A DNA stretch of 47,184 nt. Origin: a virus. Both the position numbers and the translations under genes were made by a program. The notes under the pieces were generated by a model, which had not been told where the DNA came from, searched no databases, and saw nothing but the letters and a program-made list of their open reading frames with translations. Shown in pieces: positions 1-8,173 of this stretch. Where the stretch lies: positions 1-47,184 of the IMG/VR virus record IMGVR_UViG_3300020057_000051; one strand, written 5' to 3'. Each line of letters begins with the position of its first letter. The stretch's first letter is position 1.

Positions 1-159
1 CCCCCCCATCGCAGACGTGGCTGCCGTGGTGCCGACGTCGAGGTCCAGGATGTCGCCGCCGGTGGCATACGATGCCGATCCGACGCACGAGATGATGGCC
101 TTCTTTTGTCCGCCGCTGACGCCGACGCTGAGGACCGTTGCTTCTGCAAATGTACCCAT
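1..159 (-). CDS. N-terminal part of a virion protein cut by the window edge (decoration/head-fibre-like, paralogue A)
   Basis: The frame opens at ATG 159 and stays open to base 1: 53 codons starting MGTFAEATVLS and containing CVGSASYATGGDILDLD. The codon boundary falls exactly at base 1, and the frame at the right end (47184 down to 46987) continues it without a break. The joined product of 118 residues aligns along its length with the 114-residue protein at 46640-46984 (shared VGSASYAT, NSKY, YVRAA, DD.IQATPAE.ANATDLS). It lies directly downstream of the major capsid gene, where siphophages often keep decoration proteins, but no family is recognised. The function is inference; the gene call is firm. 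Confidence 0.8.
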   Translation of the reverse strand, partial: MGTFAEATVLSVGVSGGQKKAIISCVGSASYATGGDILDLDVGTTAATSAMGG

Positions 160-265
160 TGAAATACCCTCGGGAGAAACAAGGGCGCGACGGCCGCCGA
201 AGCGATGCGCGCCCGTTGAGAATGCGAAACGTGAGGTGCGGCGATCGACAGCGCCGCGGCTGTGA

Positions 266-1222
266 CTAGGCCGTTACGCCCGTCATTTTGCCGTGCTTGT
301 TGCGCTCACGGATCTTGAGCGCGAACGCAACGGACAGCTGCAGCTGGTCCATCTCGACGTTGCCTACGATCGGCGCGAGTTCGAGATCGCGATGGATCAG
401 AAGCTCCCATCCGGTGAGGTCCAGGAGATAGATCTCGGTGGACGTGATTCCGCGCACGCGCTGAATCGGGATCTGGTTGAAGAACTTCCCAATCGCGCCC
501 GTCTGACCGAAGTCCACGTTCTGGCCGGGACCGTGCGTGAACGTCGAGCCGCTCGATGCCGCGGCGCCGATGGTGTTCACGTAATTGGTGATCTGGTTGA
601 CGGGCATGACCCAGTCGGTGGGTGATGCGTCGCGAGGCACGCTGGACACCGTCGCCGAGGTCATCTCCTCGTAAAGGTCCTGCATGTCGTCGAGGCCGAG
701 GATGCCGATGCTGCCGTTCTCCTCCGAGGCCCACACCGCAACGCTCGATTGCGCGAGCCCGGCGTAGGTACCCGTCGAGTCGATACACGACGCGATCCCG
801 CGGTCGGCGGTCGAACCACACAGTTCGTCATCGACCTTCTTGAGCACGTCTGCCTCGAGCAGCATCCGCTCGATGTCGAGGGGATCGTTGCCCGGGTAGA
901 ACCCGCCCTTCCTAATGTTGTCGCGAACGTGCCCGCTGATGCCGCACGTGCCGCGCACATAGAACGCGGAAACGCTTGCCTGCGAGTTGGTCTGGCGTCC
1001 TGCGACAGGCGGCGCCTGACCCTCGGCAAATACCTCGGTGCTCGAGTTCGCGGCGGTCAGGACGTTCCACTTGTACGGACTGCCTCCAACGCCGTCGCGA
1101 ACGCATCCGCGTGCACGAAGCAGGTTGAGGAAGTCCGCCTTGCGGAACATAAGGTCGGTTGCAGGACCCTGGACGTTCGGGCGGAGAAAGTTAGAAACGA
1201 GAGACTCAGTGATTCCGGCCAT
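266..1222 (-). CDS. Major capsid protein (HK97-fold type, probable)
   Basis: 318 residues. It starts MAGITESLVSNFLRPNVQG and follows the order portal, head genes, coiled-coil scaffold, this gene. The size fits a phage major capsid subunit that assembles into the icosahedral shell. Features typical of such proteins are the long N-terminal arm, a central acidic helix region (DPLDIERMLLEADVLKKVDDEL, residues about 110-131) and a beta-rich C-terminal half ending in basic residues. The ribosome site GGAG precedes ATG 1222. No separate maturation protease gene was recognised. The assignment rests on size, position and general sequence character, not on a diagnostic motif. Confidence 0.8.
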   Translation of the reverse strand: MAGITESLVSNFLRPNVQGPATDLMFRKADFLNLLRARGCVRDGVGGSPYKWNVLTAANSSTEVFAEGQAPPVAGRQTNSQASVSAFYVRGTCGISGHVRDNIRKGGFYPGNDPLDIERMLLEADVLKKVDDELCGSTADRGIASCIDSTGTYAGLAQSSVAVWASEENGSIGILGLDDMQDLYEEMTSATVSSVPRDASPTDWVMPVNQITNYVNTIGAAASSGSTFTHGPGQNVDFGQTGAIGKFFNQIPIQRVRGITSTEIYLLDLTGWELLIHRDLELAPIVGNVEMDQLQLSVAFALKIRERNKHGKMTGVTA

Positions 1223-1328
1223 GGCGGTTTACTCCGGACGCGCCTAAGGCAGCGCCGGTGGTGGATCGCGAGGACACGCGCAGTGAGTGCGCTGTTACGC
1301 GTCCGATCGAGTTGTCAGCGCTCTCGCG

Positions 1329-1934
1329 CTACTGCTTCGTGGTCGTGTTCGCGGCGAACCATTCGCGCGCACGCTCGTGGAACGCAGCGGTCGCGCCTTC
1401 GCGCGTGGTCATGTCGTGATTGCTAGGCGCCCTGTGGGCCTGCGGTGCAGAGCCAGGCGTCGGCGATGCGCCGCTACCTGATGCTGTGCGCGGCTTCTGC
1501 AGATGAACGTTCGTGTCGAGGAAGCTCTTCACGTGCGCGTCGATATCGATCTTCGGATCGGCCGACGAGACGATGCGGCCGTCTTCGGCAATCGATAGTT
1601 CGTCGTGCAGTAGCTTGTAGACCTGGTCTTCGTTGTGCGCGCCGTGCTTCACCGCGGACGCGCGCAGCTCGTACTTCACGCGATCGCGTGCGCGTTCTGC
1701 GGCGAGGCTTTTCTTCTCGCCGTCGGTCAGCTGTACCTGCTCGGTAAGCTTGGCGATCGAGACCTTCATCTCCTCGAGTGACTTGTCACGCGCCTTGAGT
1801 TCGGCTTCAAACGCACGCGCGCGCTCGCGCTCTTGCACGAGTTCGTTGACCGCAGCATTGGTGCTCGCCACGCGCGATGGCTGCGCAACGGTCGGCGGCA
1901 TGCGCTTCTTCCCAAGGTCCTTGTAGCCCATCAC
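1329..1934 (-). CDS. Probable capsid scaffold protein
   Basis: 201 residues immediately upstream of the capsid gene. Residues about 28-90 are strongly charged and heptad-like (ELVQERERARAFEAELKARD and onward), predicting a long coiled coil. The C-terminal part is Pro/Ser/Ala-rich with a final basic helix. A helical, Glu/Lys-rich protein directly before the capsid gene is the usual form of a scaffold that guides shell assembly and then leaves. ATG 1934 overlaps the stop of the preceding gene (ATGA), so the two are translationally coupled. No protease-like motif was seen. Confidence 0.65.
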   Translation of the reverse strand: MMGYKDLGKKRMPPTVAQPSRVASTNAAVNELVQERERARAFEAELKARDKSLEEMKVSIAKLTEQVQLTDGEKKSLAAERARDRVKYELRASAVKHGAHNEDQVYKLLHDELSIAEDGRIVSSADPKIDIDAHVKSFLDTNVHLQKPRTASGSGASPTPGSAPQAHRAPSNHDMTTREGATAAFHERAREWFAANTTTKQ

Positions 1935-2227
1935 TCAGCAGCTTCTTCCTCGACGTACTCTTCGTCGTCGGACTCGATATTGCTCTCGACGTCATCCGCT
2001 GCGATCACGTGTTCGGAATCGCCACACTTGACCGTGACTGCGTCGCCATCGAGCCCAGCGAACGAGATCGCGTCGCCCGGCTCCATGCCTTCGTCCAGCG
2101 CGATCGCGAGCGCGCTTGAGATGATCGCAACGAACGCTTCCTTTTCCTCGCTGCTCGCCGGCTCGGCCGCGGGCGCCTTCTTCTTCGGCGGGACTTTCTC
2201 TTCTGTTACGGGTGCTTCGTCAGCCAT
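1931..2227 (-). CDS. Small acidic head-region protein, unknown function
   Basis: 98 residues. The N-terminus is Lys/Pro/Ala-rich (PPKKKAPAAEPAS). A short folded middle follows (residues about 29-75, with GDAISFAGLDGDAVTVKCGD), and the tail is very acidic (ESDDEEYVEEEAAE). It lies between head-completion genes and the scaffold gene and overlaps the scaffold start by ATGA. It may be a minor head or assembly factor. I do not recognise a family, and the role is inferred only from position. Confidence 0.6.
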   Translation of the reverse strand: MADEAPVTEEKVPPKKKAPAAEPASSEEKEAFVAIISSALAIALDEGMEPGDAISFAGLDGDAVTVKCGDSEHVIAADDVESNIESDDEEYVEEEAAE

Positions 2228-2237
2228 CGGGTGTCCT

Positions 2238-2525
2238 CTACCGCTGTTCGCGGAGCTTCTCTTCGACTTGGTTACGGACCATCTTCGCGAGCGACTCGGC
2301 GGTCATCGTGCCGAGTGAGTAAGCGCCATCGACGCATGCCTCTGCGCGGCCGTGCGGGCGCACGCTCACGAAGTAGCAGCGACTGCGCTCGGTGTTCTTC
2401 TGCGCCCAGTGCCGAAGCTGTGGGCGGCGGATGTCGACGCGGGCACCAGGCACTGCGTACCGCAGGACCTGCGCGACCTCTTCGTGCGAGCGAAGGATTG
2501 TGCTCTCGACCTGCGTGACCTTCAC
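2238..2525 (-). CDS. Head-region protein, unknown function
   Basis: 95 residues if started at GTG 2525, which overlaps the stop of the upstream gene (GTGA). The frame is open further upstream, but that extension lies antisense-like inside the previous gene and has no ribosome site, so the coupled GTG is preferred. The sequence is basic and mixed alpha/beta (VARY-like core around RVDIRRPQLRHW, C-terminal helix ending KLREQR). It belongs to the run of small genes between portal and capsid, probably connector or head-completion functions. No family is recognised. Confidence 0.55.
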   Translation of the reverse strand: MKVTQVESTILRSHEEVAQVLRYAVPGARVDIRRPQLRHWAQKNTERSRCYFVSVRPHGRAEACVDGAYSLGTMTAESLAKMVRNQVEEKLREQR

Positions 2526-2893
2526 CGGCGGCTCCTGCGCGAGTAGCTCGGCAGCGCAGCGACCATGTCCGCGAGCGCTGTGGGCTCTGGCACTTCCTCG
2601 AGCGGTGCGGGTGGCAGCGTCTCGGCGAGCACCGGGGCAGGCTCGGTCTCTGCGACAGGAGGCTGTTCGCGGCGCACAAGCCGCATGGCACGACAGTGCT
2701 TGTCGATGTCGATACGCTCGGCAAGGCTCTCGTCGTCGACGAAGACGATTGCTTCGTGCTCGCCGTTCTCCAGGCCACGCACTTGCGTGCCCTTCACCGG
2801 CGCGTGAGTCAGCTCTCGCGCCCATGCGCGTGCGCAGCCGAGCGCGCATTCCGCGGCGCCAGGTGCGTTTACGAAACGGATAACGAGTTCCAC
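2522..2893 (-). CDS. Head-region protein, unknown function
   Basis: 123 residues starting MELVIRFVNAPGAAECALGC. The N-terminal half is folded-looking, with beta-strand-like ENGEHEAIVFVDDESLAER at about 44-62. The C-terminal half is Pro/Ala/Glu-rich (EPAPVLAETLPPAPLEEVPEP) and ends in a basic patch (YSRRSRR). It is coupled to its downstream neighbour by GTGA and sits between a morphogenesis-type protein and the scaffold block. Position suggests head completion; I cannot name a family. Confidence 0.55.
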   Translation of the reverse strand: MELVIRFVNAPGAAECALGCARAWARELTHAPVKGTQVRGLENGEHEAIVFVDDESLAERIDIDKHCRAMRLVRREQPPVAETEPAPVLAETLPPAPLEEVPEPTALADMVAALPSYSRRSRR

Positions 2894-2894
2894 T

Positions 2895-3383
2895 TCAACC
2901 GACCTTTCGTGTCACGACGCGTGCGTCTGCCATCGAGTGCGACAGATGCCCCGTGTCGATGCCAACCTGTGCGTGGCCCTTGCGCTCAATCGTCGAAGGC
3001 CGCAGCGGGTTCATCGAGACGTCGGGCGGCCCGTGATCCGTGGTCTTCTGGAAGCGCTCGACGATGTGATCGAGCACGCCCTCACCAACCATCTTGATTG
3101 CGCCTGCGATGGGCAGCGCGTTCTCAATCAACGCATCGAGCGCCTCGGTCATCGCGCGCGCTGCAGCCGATTCGAGCTGCGGTGTGATCGCGAGGAAGTC
3201 GCGGTCTCGCGCTGCGAGATACCCGAGCTTCCGCGCGTTCGAGATCTCTTTCGGCCCGGTGTTGCCAGCGGGCGTGATCGTGATCCCGAAGGAGCCAGCG
3301 AAGAGTTTTGTGATCTCATCGAGCATCGGTGAGATCGTGTCGTGTCCGCCGCTGCCATCAGCTGCGGGGGGAGGCGGGGACAT
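2895..3383 (-). CDS. Virion morphogenesis-type protein (Mu gpG / HK97 gp10-like, tentative)
   Basis: 162 residues. After a Pro-rich N-terminus comes a helical central part (AARAMTEALDALIENALP). The C-terminal pattern RPSTIERKG...GIDTGHLSHSM (residues about 128-152) matches the T..RKG...L.dTG.L..S signature of tail-completion and virion morphogenesis proteins that shape the head-tail interface. It follows the portal-side gene at 3448 by 64 bases, which has a related C-terminal pattern. Assignment to this broad family is by motif only; the exact connector role is inferred. Confidence 0.55.
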   Translation of the reverse strand: MSPPPPAADGSGGHDTISPMLDEITKLFAGSFGITITPAGNTGPKEISNARKLGYLAARDRDFLAITPQLESAAARAMTEALDALIENALPIAGAIKMVGEGVLDHIVERFQKTTDHGPPDVSMNPLRPSTIERKGHAQVGIDTGHLSHSMADARVVTRKVG

Positions 3384-3447
3384 GGGTACCTCCGCTGCTC
3401 ACGTTGTCTTGTTCGTGGCAGCCCGCGTGTCCGCGGTTTCGATGGTG

Positions 3448-4221
3448 CTACGCGGCAACTTCAACGGTGGCGTTCGCGACGCTTCCGCGCCACGCGCCCG
3501 TCTTGCGGCCGATGTGCGAGCTGTATCCGTGCGCTGACTTCCAGCTGCGATAGTCCGGGTCGAGCGGTGTGAGGTCGACGTCGAGTCCCTGCTCGTCGAT
3601 GCGCCGCACGATCCACTCGCGCACCGCTCTGGCGGTCACTACGACGGCCCGCTCGTGGTCCCACGCCGACGATGCGAAGGCTGCGGTCAGTCGCTCGCGG
3701 ACGTGGTCTCGTAGCTGCGGTGTGTCCTGGGCGAAGGGCCTGCCCTGCGCTTCGAGGACCTCGAGAAGGTGTTGGTTGCTCAGCCCGCTGTAGTGCGTGC
3801 CTGGTATCGCGAGTGACCAGTGAAAGCTCTGTGCGAAGTCCGCTGCGAGTCGCGCTGTGTCTTCGCGGCCGCGGCGTGGAGCCTGCCCACGAGCCTCGTC
3901 AAGCAGCGCCTGGAGTGCGTCCGCGCGGCGGTTGCTGCGCGCGACGCCGAGACCGAATCGCGTCTCTGCGACACTCGCGTCGCCGCGAAGCTCGCTGACC
4001 GTAAGCCCTTGCAGACCTTCGTCGCCAGAGACCTCGCGCAGCGGTGCGCGTGCTAGGAGACCGCCCGTGTAGCGCTGCGTGATCGAGCGGTCGTCTGCGT
4101 TGACGCGGATGCTGCCGACGGCGCTGCCGCCCGACGCGGACGATGCGCCAAAGAGCCGCGCCCACCAGCTACGGGATTGGCCGAGTCTCGGCGTCGCGAG
4201 GATCGATGGAGGCATTTGCAC
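3448..4221 (-). CDS. Minor head / morphogenesis protein downstream of portal
   Basis: 257 residues from GTG 4221; ATG 4215 two codons later is an equal choice. The start overlaps the end of the portal gene by about 50 bases. The C-terminus (PLDPDYRSWKSAHG...IGRKTGAWRGSV, about 214-247) resembles the Y..WK...G....G..TG.W..S pattern of virion morphogenesis proteins and parallels the next gene at 2895. The middle contains basic helices (DHVRERLTAAF). A gene immediately after portal is normally a minor capsid or morphogenesis protein. Family membership is tentative. Confidence 0.55.
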   Translation of the reverse strand: MQMPPSILATPRLGQSRSWWARLFGASSASGGSAVGSIRVNADDRSITQRYTGGLLARAPLREVSGDEGLQGLTVSELRGDASVAETRFGLGVARSNRRADALQALLDEARGQAPRRGREDTARLAADFAQSFHWSLAIPGTHYSGLSNQHLLEVLEAQGRPFAQDTPQLRDHVRERLTAAFASSAWDHERAVVVTARAVREWIVRRIDEQGLDVDLTPLDPDYRSWKSAHGYSSHIGRKTGAWRGSVANATVEVAA

Positions 4222-5836
4222 TCACTTGTGCCTTAGTGGCTGCAATCCTAGCCGCGATCGTCGCTGCGTTCGCCTCGCGCTGACCTGCGAAGTCCTCCGC
4301 GTCGGCCACGAGCATCGCTTCGATCTCTTCGCGCACTGCAGTCTGCTGTTCGTCGCTCAACACGATGCTCGCGTTGATCGCCTGCATCTGCGCCGCGATG
4401 CGAGCTGTCTTGCCGATCTCGAACGGTGCAGCAAGGATCTTCAACGCGCGATCGAGATCCGCGGTCAGGTCAGGCAGCGTGAAGCGCTTCGGGTACGTGA
4501 CGGTGATCGCGTCGATGGGCTCGCCTGCGAGCAGTGCGTAGAGCCTGAGGCACGCGAGTTCGTCGCGGGCCAGGTTGCGCGCGAACCGAGCCGCGCGCTT
4601 ATCGTAGTCGCGGCTCTTGATCCGCAGCGCTTCACCGCTCTGGGCCTGCGCACTCGCGTCGGCCGCCAGCTCGAGGCCCGCGCTGCGCATTGCGAACTGG
4701 AAGTCTGCCATCGACGACTCGCGCAAGTCCTTCGCCCACTCGCTCGACGGCTGGATCCAGCTCGGTGCGCCAGTCGATGAGTCGTAGCCGATGCCCTTGC
4801 TCGGTCCGATCGCCGCAGTGGTGTTCGCATCGAGCATGCCGCCCGTCGCCTTCATCGGGATCGCGAGCGTCGGGAAGCCTGCCTCGCGTGCGATCTGCTG
4901 TTCCCAGCTGCGCTTGTTATAGATGCACCGTGCGAGCATCGCCGCGTCTTCGACGAGCGAATCGCCCAACGGGTAGCGTGATGTCGTGTCACGCTGATAC
5001 GCGAGGAAGCGCACCGGGATCTCGCCTTCGAGTACCGCGGGCAGCTCGCCCTCTTCGACGATTGTGCTGAACGAGCCACGCTGCTTCTCGAGGCCTCCGG
5101 TCGTGGTGATCGTGCCCTTGCGGACCTGCCACGCGCCGCGTGGATGCTGCTCGCACGCGCCGAGATAGACGCGCACGGTGACATCGCGGTCGCGGCTCAT
5201 GCTATTCGCAGAGACGCTCTCAACGTACGGCTCGTCCACGTATGCGAACTCAGTCACGTGCCCGATTGCGTCGACGTCGACCCATGCCCACGCGGTCGGG
5301 TGGACCACGATGCAATACGGCCTGATCTTCGCGGCGAGTTCCTCCGCGCGGTTCTTCGCGGTGTTGACCTTCGGTGCGTCGATGATCGTCGCGAGGATCC
5401 CGTAGACGCTGGCCCATCGGGCCTTGTCCTCGGTCAGCTCGCCCCAGGAATTGCCTCGCAGGTCGACGTCGTCCATCTGCGCCGCGAGTCCGTCGCTGCC
5501 AAAGTTGCGCTGCACTTCGCCCGTACAGCCCTGTGCGTACGCGTCGACGATCAGCTGTACAGGATTCACATACGTCGCGAGCTGGCAACGCAGGTCGAAC
5601 GAGCGGTCATCCTCGGCCGGGAACGGCACGAGGTAGCTGACGCGCGACGCGGTCGCATCGCGGAACATGCCAGAGACCTGCTGCCCGCTCTCGGTGATCG
5701 CCTGTCGCCACAAGAGCGACGCGTTCGAGAGCACGGTGGCGCTCGGGTTCGCCCACGCGAATCCGCCGCGGTACGCGTCGTGGACAAGAGTCCAACGGGC
5801 GCGGCGTGAATCGTAGTTGGCTCCAGTGGATTGCAA
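4169..5836 (-). CDS. Portal protein
   Basis: 555 residues, the usual portal length, directly after the large terminase with no gap. The portal forms the dodecameric ring at the capsid vertex through which DNA enters and to which the tail joins. The N-terminal part has the aromatic, beta-rich wing (YVNPVQLIVDAYAQGC, about 87-102). The long helical stem/clip part follows, with WIQPSSEW and DYDKRAARFARNLAR. The C-terminus is a Gln/Ala-rich helical barrel (RIAAQMQAINASIVLSDEQQ). Gene order terS-terL-portal supports the call. A DUF4055/SPP1-type portal seems likeliest. Confidence 0.8.
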   Translation of the reverse strand: MQSTGANYDSRRARWTLVHDAYRGGFAWANPSATVLSNASLLWRQAITESGQQVSGMFRDATASRVSYLVPFPAEDDRSFDLRCQLATYVNPVQLIVDAYAQGCTGEVQRNFGSDGLAAQMDDVDLRGNSWGELTEDKARWASVYGILATIIDAPKVNTAKNRAEELAAKIRPYCIVVHPTAWAWVDVDAIGHVTEFAYVDEPYVESVSANSMSRDRDVTVRVYLGACEQHPRGAWQVRKGTITTTGGLEKQRGSFSTIVEEGELPAVLEGEIPVRFLAYQRDTTSRYPLGDSLVEDAAMLARCIYNKRSWEQQIAREAGFPTLAIPMKATGGMLDANTTAAIGPSKGIGYDSSTGAPSWIQPSSEWAKDLRESSMADFQFAMRSAGLELAADASAQAQSGEALRIKSRDYDKRAARFARNLARDELACLRLYALLAGEPIDAITVTYPKRFTLPDLTADLDRALKILAAPFEIGKTARIAAQMQAINASIVLSDEQQTAVREEIEAMLVADAEDFAGQREANAATIAARIAATKAQVSANASIDPRDAETRPIP

Positions 5837-7108
5837 TTAGTACTTCCTCAGCGCTGCGATTGCGTACCGTGCCGCGTCGACGCAATGGTCATTCTGCTTC
5901 GTCGGCTCTTCGACCGTGACGCCGCTGACCTCACGCCACACGTAGCCTTCGATCTCGCGGATGAACACCTGGCACGCGTCACTGACGATCAGGCCCGGTG
6001 ACTTGTCTTGCCGTGGCAACAGCGCGATCGACACACGGCGTATGCCCTCGGCGACTTCGTTGTGCGCGTTCTCGACGACGGTCGGTGATATCGCGATGCG
6101 CAGTGCCTTAATATTTCCAGGCTCGCTTGGGTCTGCGGTGAAGCGCTCGATGGGCCCGAACTTCGACCGCAGCTCACGCGCGATCCTCAGCCACCCGAGG
6201 TCCGCCACGAGCGTCTCGGTGTGCACTTCTTCGTGCACTACGACGATCTGCCCTGTGCCTGTCTCGCCAACCACGAGCATGACGCCTGGGTTCGTAAGTC
6301 CCCAGTCCACGCCAATGATCACGCGGCGAAAGTTCCAGCGACCTGTGGGGCAGTGCCGCCGCACGATCTCCGCGTGCGCGACGACGTGCTCGCGTCGCGT
6401 GAAGCCGTCGTAGACGCGGCCCGCGAGGCTCTCGAACGTGCTCTCGTACTCCTGCCGGTACACACGCGCAGGCAGATCGCGCTTGGCCTCGGCTATGTCG
6501 GTCGCTGCGACGAAGCCGCCCTCTGCGGTCGTATACAGCCACGAAGACCAGCCCTCTTGCTTGGTCGCGCCGGTGCCGCGGTCGTAGAAGTCTTTGAGGT
6601 GGTTGTGCCCACGCGGCTTTCCGCAGAAGAGCACTCGGCCGCGATTGTCGGAGAGCGCAGGACGCAGCGACTTCTCCCACGCTGCGAGCTTCATGCGGCC
6701 GAACTCGTCGCACACGCAGGCTACGAGGCCAACGCCCTCGAGCGTTTCGGGATCGTCTGCGCCCTTGAGCACGATGCGTCGCGCTCCGGGGAGCGTGACC
6801 GTTAGCTCTGAGATATTAAAGCCAGTGCGAATGCCGCGGGTTGCATCGAGCAGAAGCTCCCATGCGATCGCCTTTGCCATCGCTCTGTACGGAGCGACGT
6901 AGTACCCGAGTGCCCCCGGCTTCGCGTTGATCACCTCGCTCAAGAGCCAGGTGATCGCGAGCACTGTCTTGCCGAAGCGCCGACCTGCGACGAGCACGCA
7001 GTACCTACTCGGGCAGCGAAGGATCTCGCCCTGGCGGCGCGTCAGCTTGTACTTCCAACGGATCGCCCTCGACGGCGATGATGAGGCTGATGTCGCCGGT
7101 TGGTGCAT
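5837..7108 (-). CDS. terL: Terminase large subunit
   Basis: 423 residues. This is the ATPase-nuclease that packages DNA. Walker A is AGRRFGKT at 41-48. Walker B is VACVCDEFG at about 129-137. The C-terminal RNase H-like nuclease begins at IIGVDWGLTNPG (264-275, Asp268 a candidate metal ligand), with a later NDHCVDAARYAI near the end. The frame overlaps the small terminase by about 100 bases. No later ATG precedes Walker A, so the start is 7108 or a nearby non-ATG codon. It stops one base before the portal start. Confidence 0.93.
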   Translation of the reverse strand: MHQPATSASSSPSRAIRWKYKLTRRQGEILRCPSRYCVLVAGRRFGKTVLAITWLLSEVINAKPGALGYYVAPYRAMAKAIAWELLLDATRGIRTGFNISELTVTLPGARRIVLKGADDPETLEGVGLVACVCDEFGRMKLAAWEKSLRPALSDNRGRVLFCGKPRGHNHLKDFYDRGTGATKQEGWSSWLYTTAEGGFVAATDIAEAKRDLPARVYRQEYESTFESLAGRVYDGFTRREHVVAHAEIVRRHCPTGRWNFRRVIIGVDWGLTNPGVMLVVGETGTGQIVVVHEEVHTETLVADLGWLRIARELRSKFGPIERFTADPSEPGNIKALRIAISPTVVENAHNEVAEGIRRVSIALLPRQDKSPGLIVSDACQVFIREIEGYVWREVSGVTVEEPTKQNDHCVDAARYAIAALRKY

Positions 7109-7526
7109 TGGTTCGGATTGCAGCGGTCTCAGCCTTCGTCTTGGCGCGAGTCGCCTGCTGCGACTTGCGTCTGTCCTCGCGATCCGCGAGGTTGATGCGT
7201 GTGTCCGTCATCTTCGAGAGCGCGTTCGCAAGCGCCGCGATGTCCTTCGGCTCAAGCGACACACCGGCGTTCGTCTCGGTCGTGAGCACGCGCTCGATGA
7301 AGGCAGCGACGCGCTGCACCTGCTTGCGTGCCTCGCGCAGCCCTCGCGCGCATGCGAGCGTGTGTAGCTGGACTCGCGTTGACTGGCCTCTGCGAATCAG
7401 TGCGCGTCTCGTCCCCGAGATCGTCGCGCCAATCGCCTCGGCTGCAGCGCTGTAGTTGCCCGTGCGTGCGTAGACCGTCGTGGCTTCCTCCAGCTGCTCT
7501 GGAGTGAGCGGGACTCCTCGTGCCAT
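7005..7526 (-). CDS. terS: Terminase small subunit (probable)
   Basis: 173 residues immediately upstream of and overlapping terL. The N-terminus has a helix-turn-helix (LTPEQLEEATTVYARTGNYS...AAEAIGA, about 7-35) as in small terminases that bind the packaging site. A helical oligomerisation region follows (VAAFIERVLTTETNAGVSLEPKDIAALANAL), then an acidic, Pro-rich tail of the kind that contacts the large subunit. No other gene in the window fits this role. The 342-base gap upstream of it is the natural place for the packaging signal. Confidence 0.75.
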   Translation of the reverse strand: MARGVPLTPEQLEEATTVYARTGNYSAAAEAIGATISGTRRALIRRGQSTRVQLHTLACARGLREARKQVQRVAAFIERVLTTETNAGVSLEPKDIAALANALSKMTDTRINLADREDRRKSQQATRAKTKAETAAIRTNAPTGDISLIIAVEGDPLEVQADAPPGRDPSLPE

Positions 7527-7868
7527 TCGGACTCGTTAGCGCTGCCCAGCGCCGTGCGGCGAAGCGAGCGCGGTGAGAGGACAGGCGACGTATCCGCGGG
7601 TGCGGACGCCCTTCGCTCGGGCGAGCGACGCGCTGCGGGCTAGGAGGCGTGAGTAGTCGGGCGCGAGGCGGCATCTCGCCGCAGTTTGCATTGTGCTGGC
7701 GTGTGACGCTGTGCACCGACGCCCGAGTCTGCTCGCGATGCCGCAACGCTGTCGAGGAGTGGGGCGTTCGGTCTTCGTGGGCAGGCTGGGAAGTCGGGTC
7801 GGTCGTATCGGCGATGGGACAAACTGATCCGCAGTCTCGCGCAGCTTGCGACCGCGACACGCCAATAG
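7527..7868. other. Gene-free gap upstream of terS; candidate packaging site
   Basis: I see no credible gene here on either strand; the open frames are Arg/Ser/Pro-rich shadows. The gap holds two short GC hairpins: TCCGC-GGGT-GCGGA at 7593-7606 and CGCTCG-GG-CGAGCG at 7614-7627. In many phages the cos or pac site lies just before the small terminase gene. That makes this the best candidate, but no known cos or pac sequence is visible. Confidence 0.4.
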
Positions 7869-8072
7869 TTAGGCAGCAATCGAGTCGTCGACGAGTGCGC
7901 GCAGTGCGGACACTCGGACGCGGTACTGACCGCCTGGTGTTCGCGCCGAAGCGAGCCGCTTGAGGCTGCACCAGAGCCGCACAGTGTTCGCGGCGACCGC
8001 GATTCCGTGGTCGGCAAGCCACCTTGCAGCGGCACTCGTGGACATCGACGGATCGCTCGTTAGGCTCACGCG
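7869..8072 (-). CDS. Small helix-turn-helix DNA-binding protein (excisionase/MerR-like)
   Basis: 67 residues from GTG 8072, preceded by an AGAGG ribosome site; ATG 8045 is an in-frame alternative. The sequence STSAAARWLADHGIAV...NTVRLWC followed by ARTPGGQYRVRVSALRALVDD has the layout of winged helix-turn-helix proteins of the excisionase/MerR type: an N-terminal HTH, a wing with GGQYR, then a short helix. It likely binds near the terminase gap or its own promoter. It stands just before the packaging-site gap and downstream of a 14-base direct repeat pair. Its target is unknown. Confidence 0.65.
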   Translation of the reverse strand, partial: RVSLTSDPSMSTSAAARWLADHGIAVAANTVRLWCSLKRLASARTPGGQYRVRVSALRALVDDSIAA

Positions 8073-8097
8073 TGTACCTCTCCGAGTCTGGTAATTT

Positions 8098-8127
8098 AAA
8101 GTATCCTGATGGCGCGTTTGGCGGCAA
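8098..8127 (-). promoter_or_regulatory. Possible promoter for the HTH gene at 7869-8072
   Basis: On the minus strand TTGCCG (8127-8122) is followed after 18 bases by TACTTT (8103-8098). The -10 lies in a short AT-rich patch that stands out in GC-rich DNA. It would start transcription about 20 bases before GTG 8072. The match is moderate and not tested. Confidence 0.35.
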
Positions 8128-8151
8128 GGGGGAACATTGGCGCGTTTGGCG
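8110..8151. repeat. Pair of perfect 14-bp direct repeats
   Basis: TGGCGCGTTTGGCG occurs at 8110-8123 and again at 8138-8151, 28 bases apart start to start. The first copy overlaps the -35 region of the candidate promoter for the small HTH gene. Direct repeats spaced about 2.7 helical turns apart suggest binding sites for a DNA-binding protein on one face of the helix, perhaps the HTH protein itself. Confidence 0.6.
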
Positions 8152-8173
8152 AGCATGGCTGCAAAGCGACCGT

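Noticed and set aside
7649-7963. Plus-strand gene in the gap before terS
   Set aside because: Composition is shadow-like, it has no ribosome site, and it overlaps the well-supported HTH gene on the other strand.
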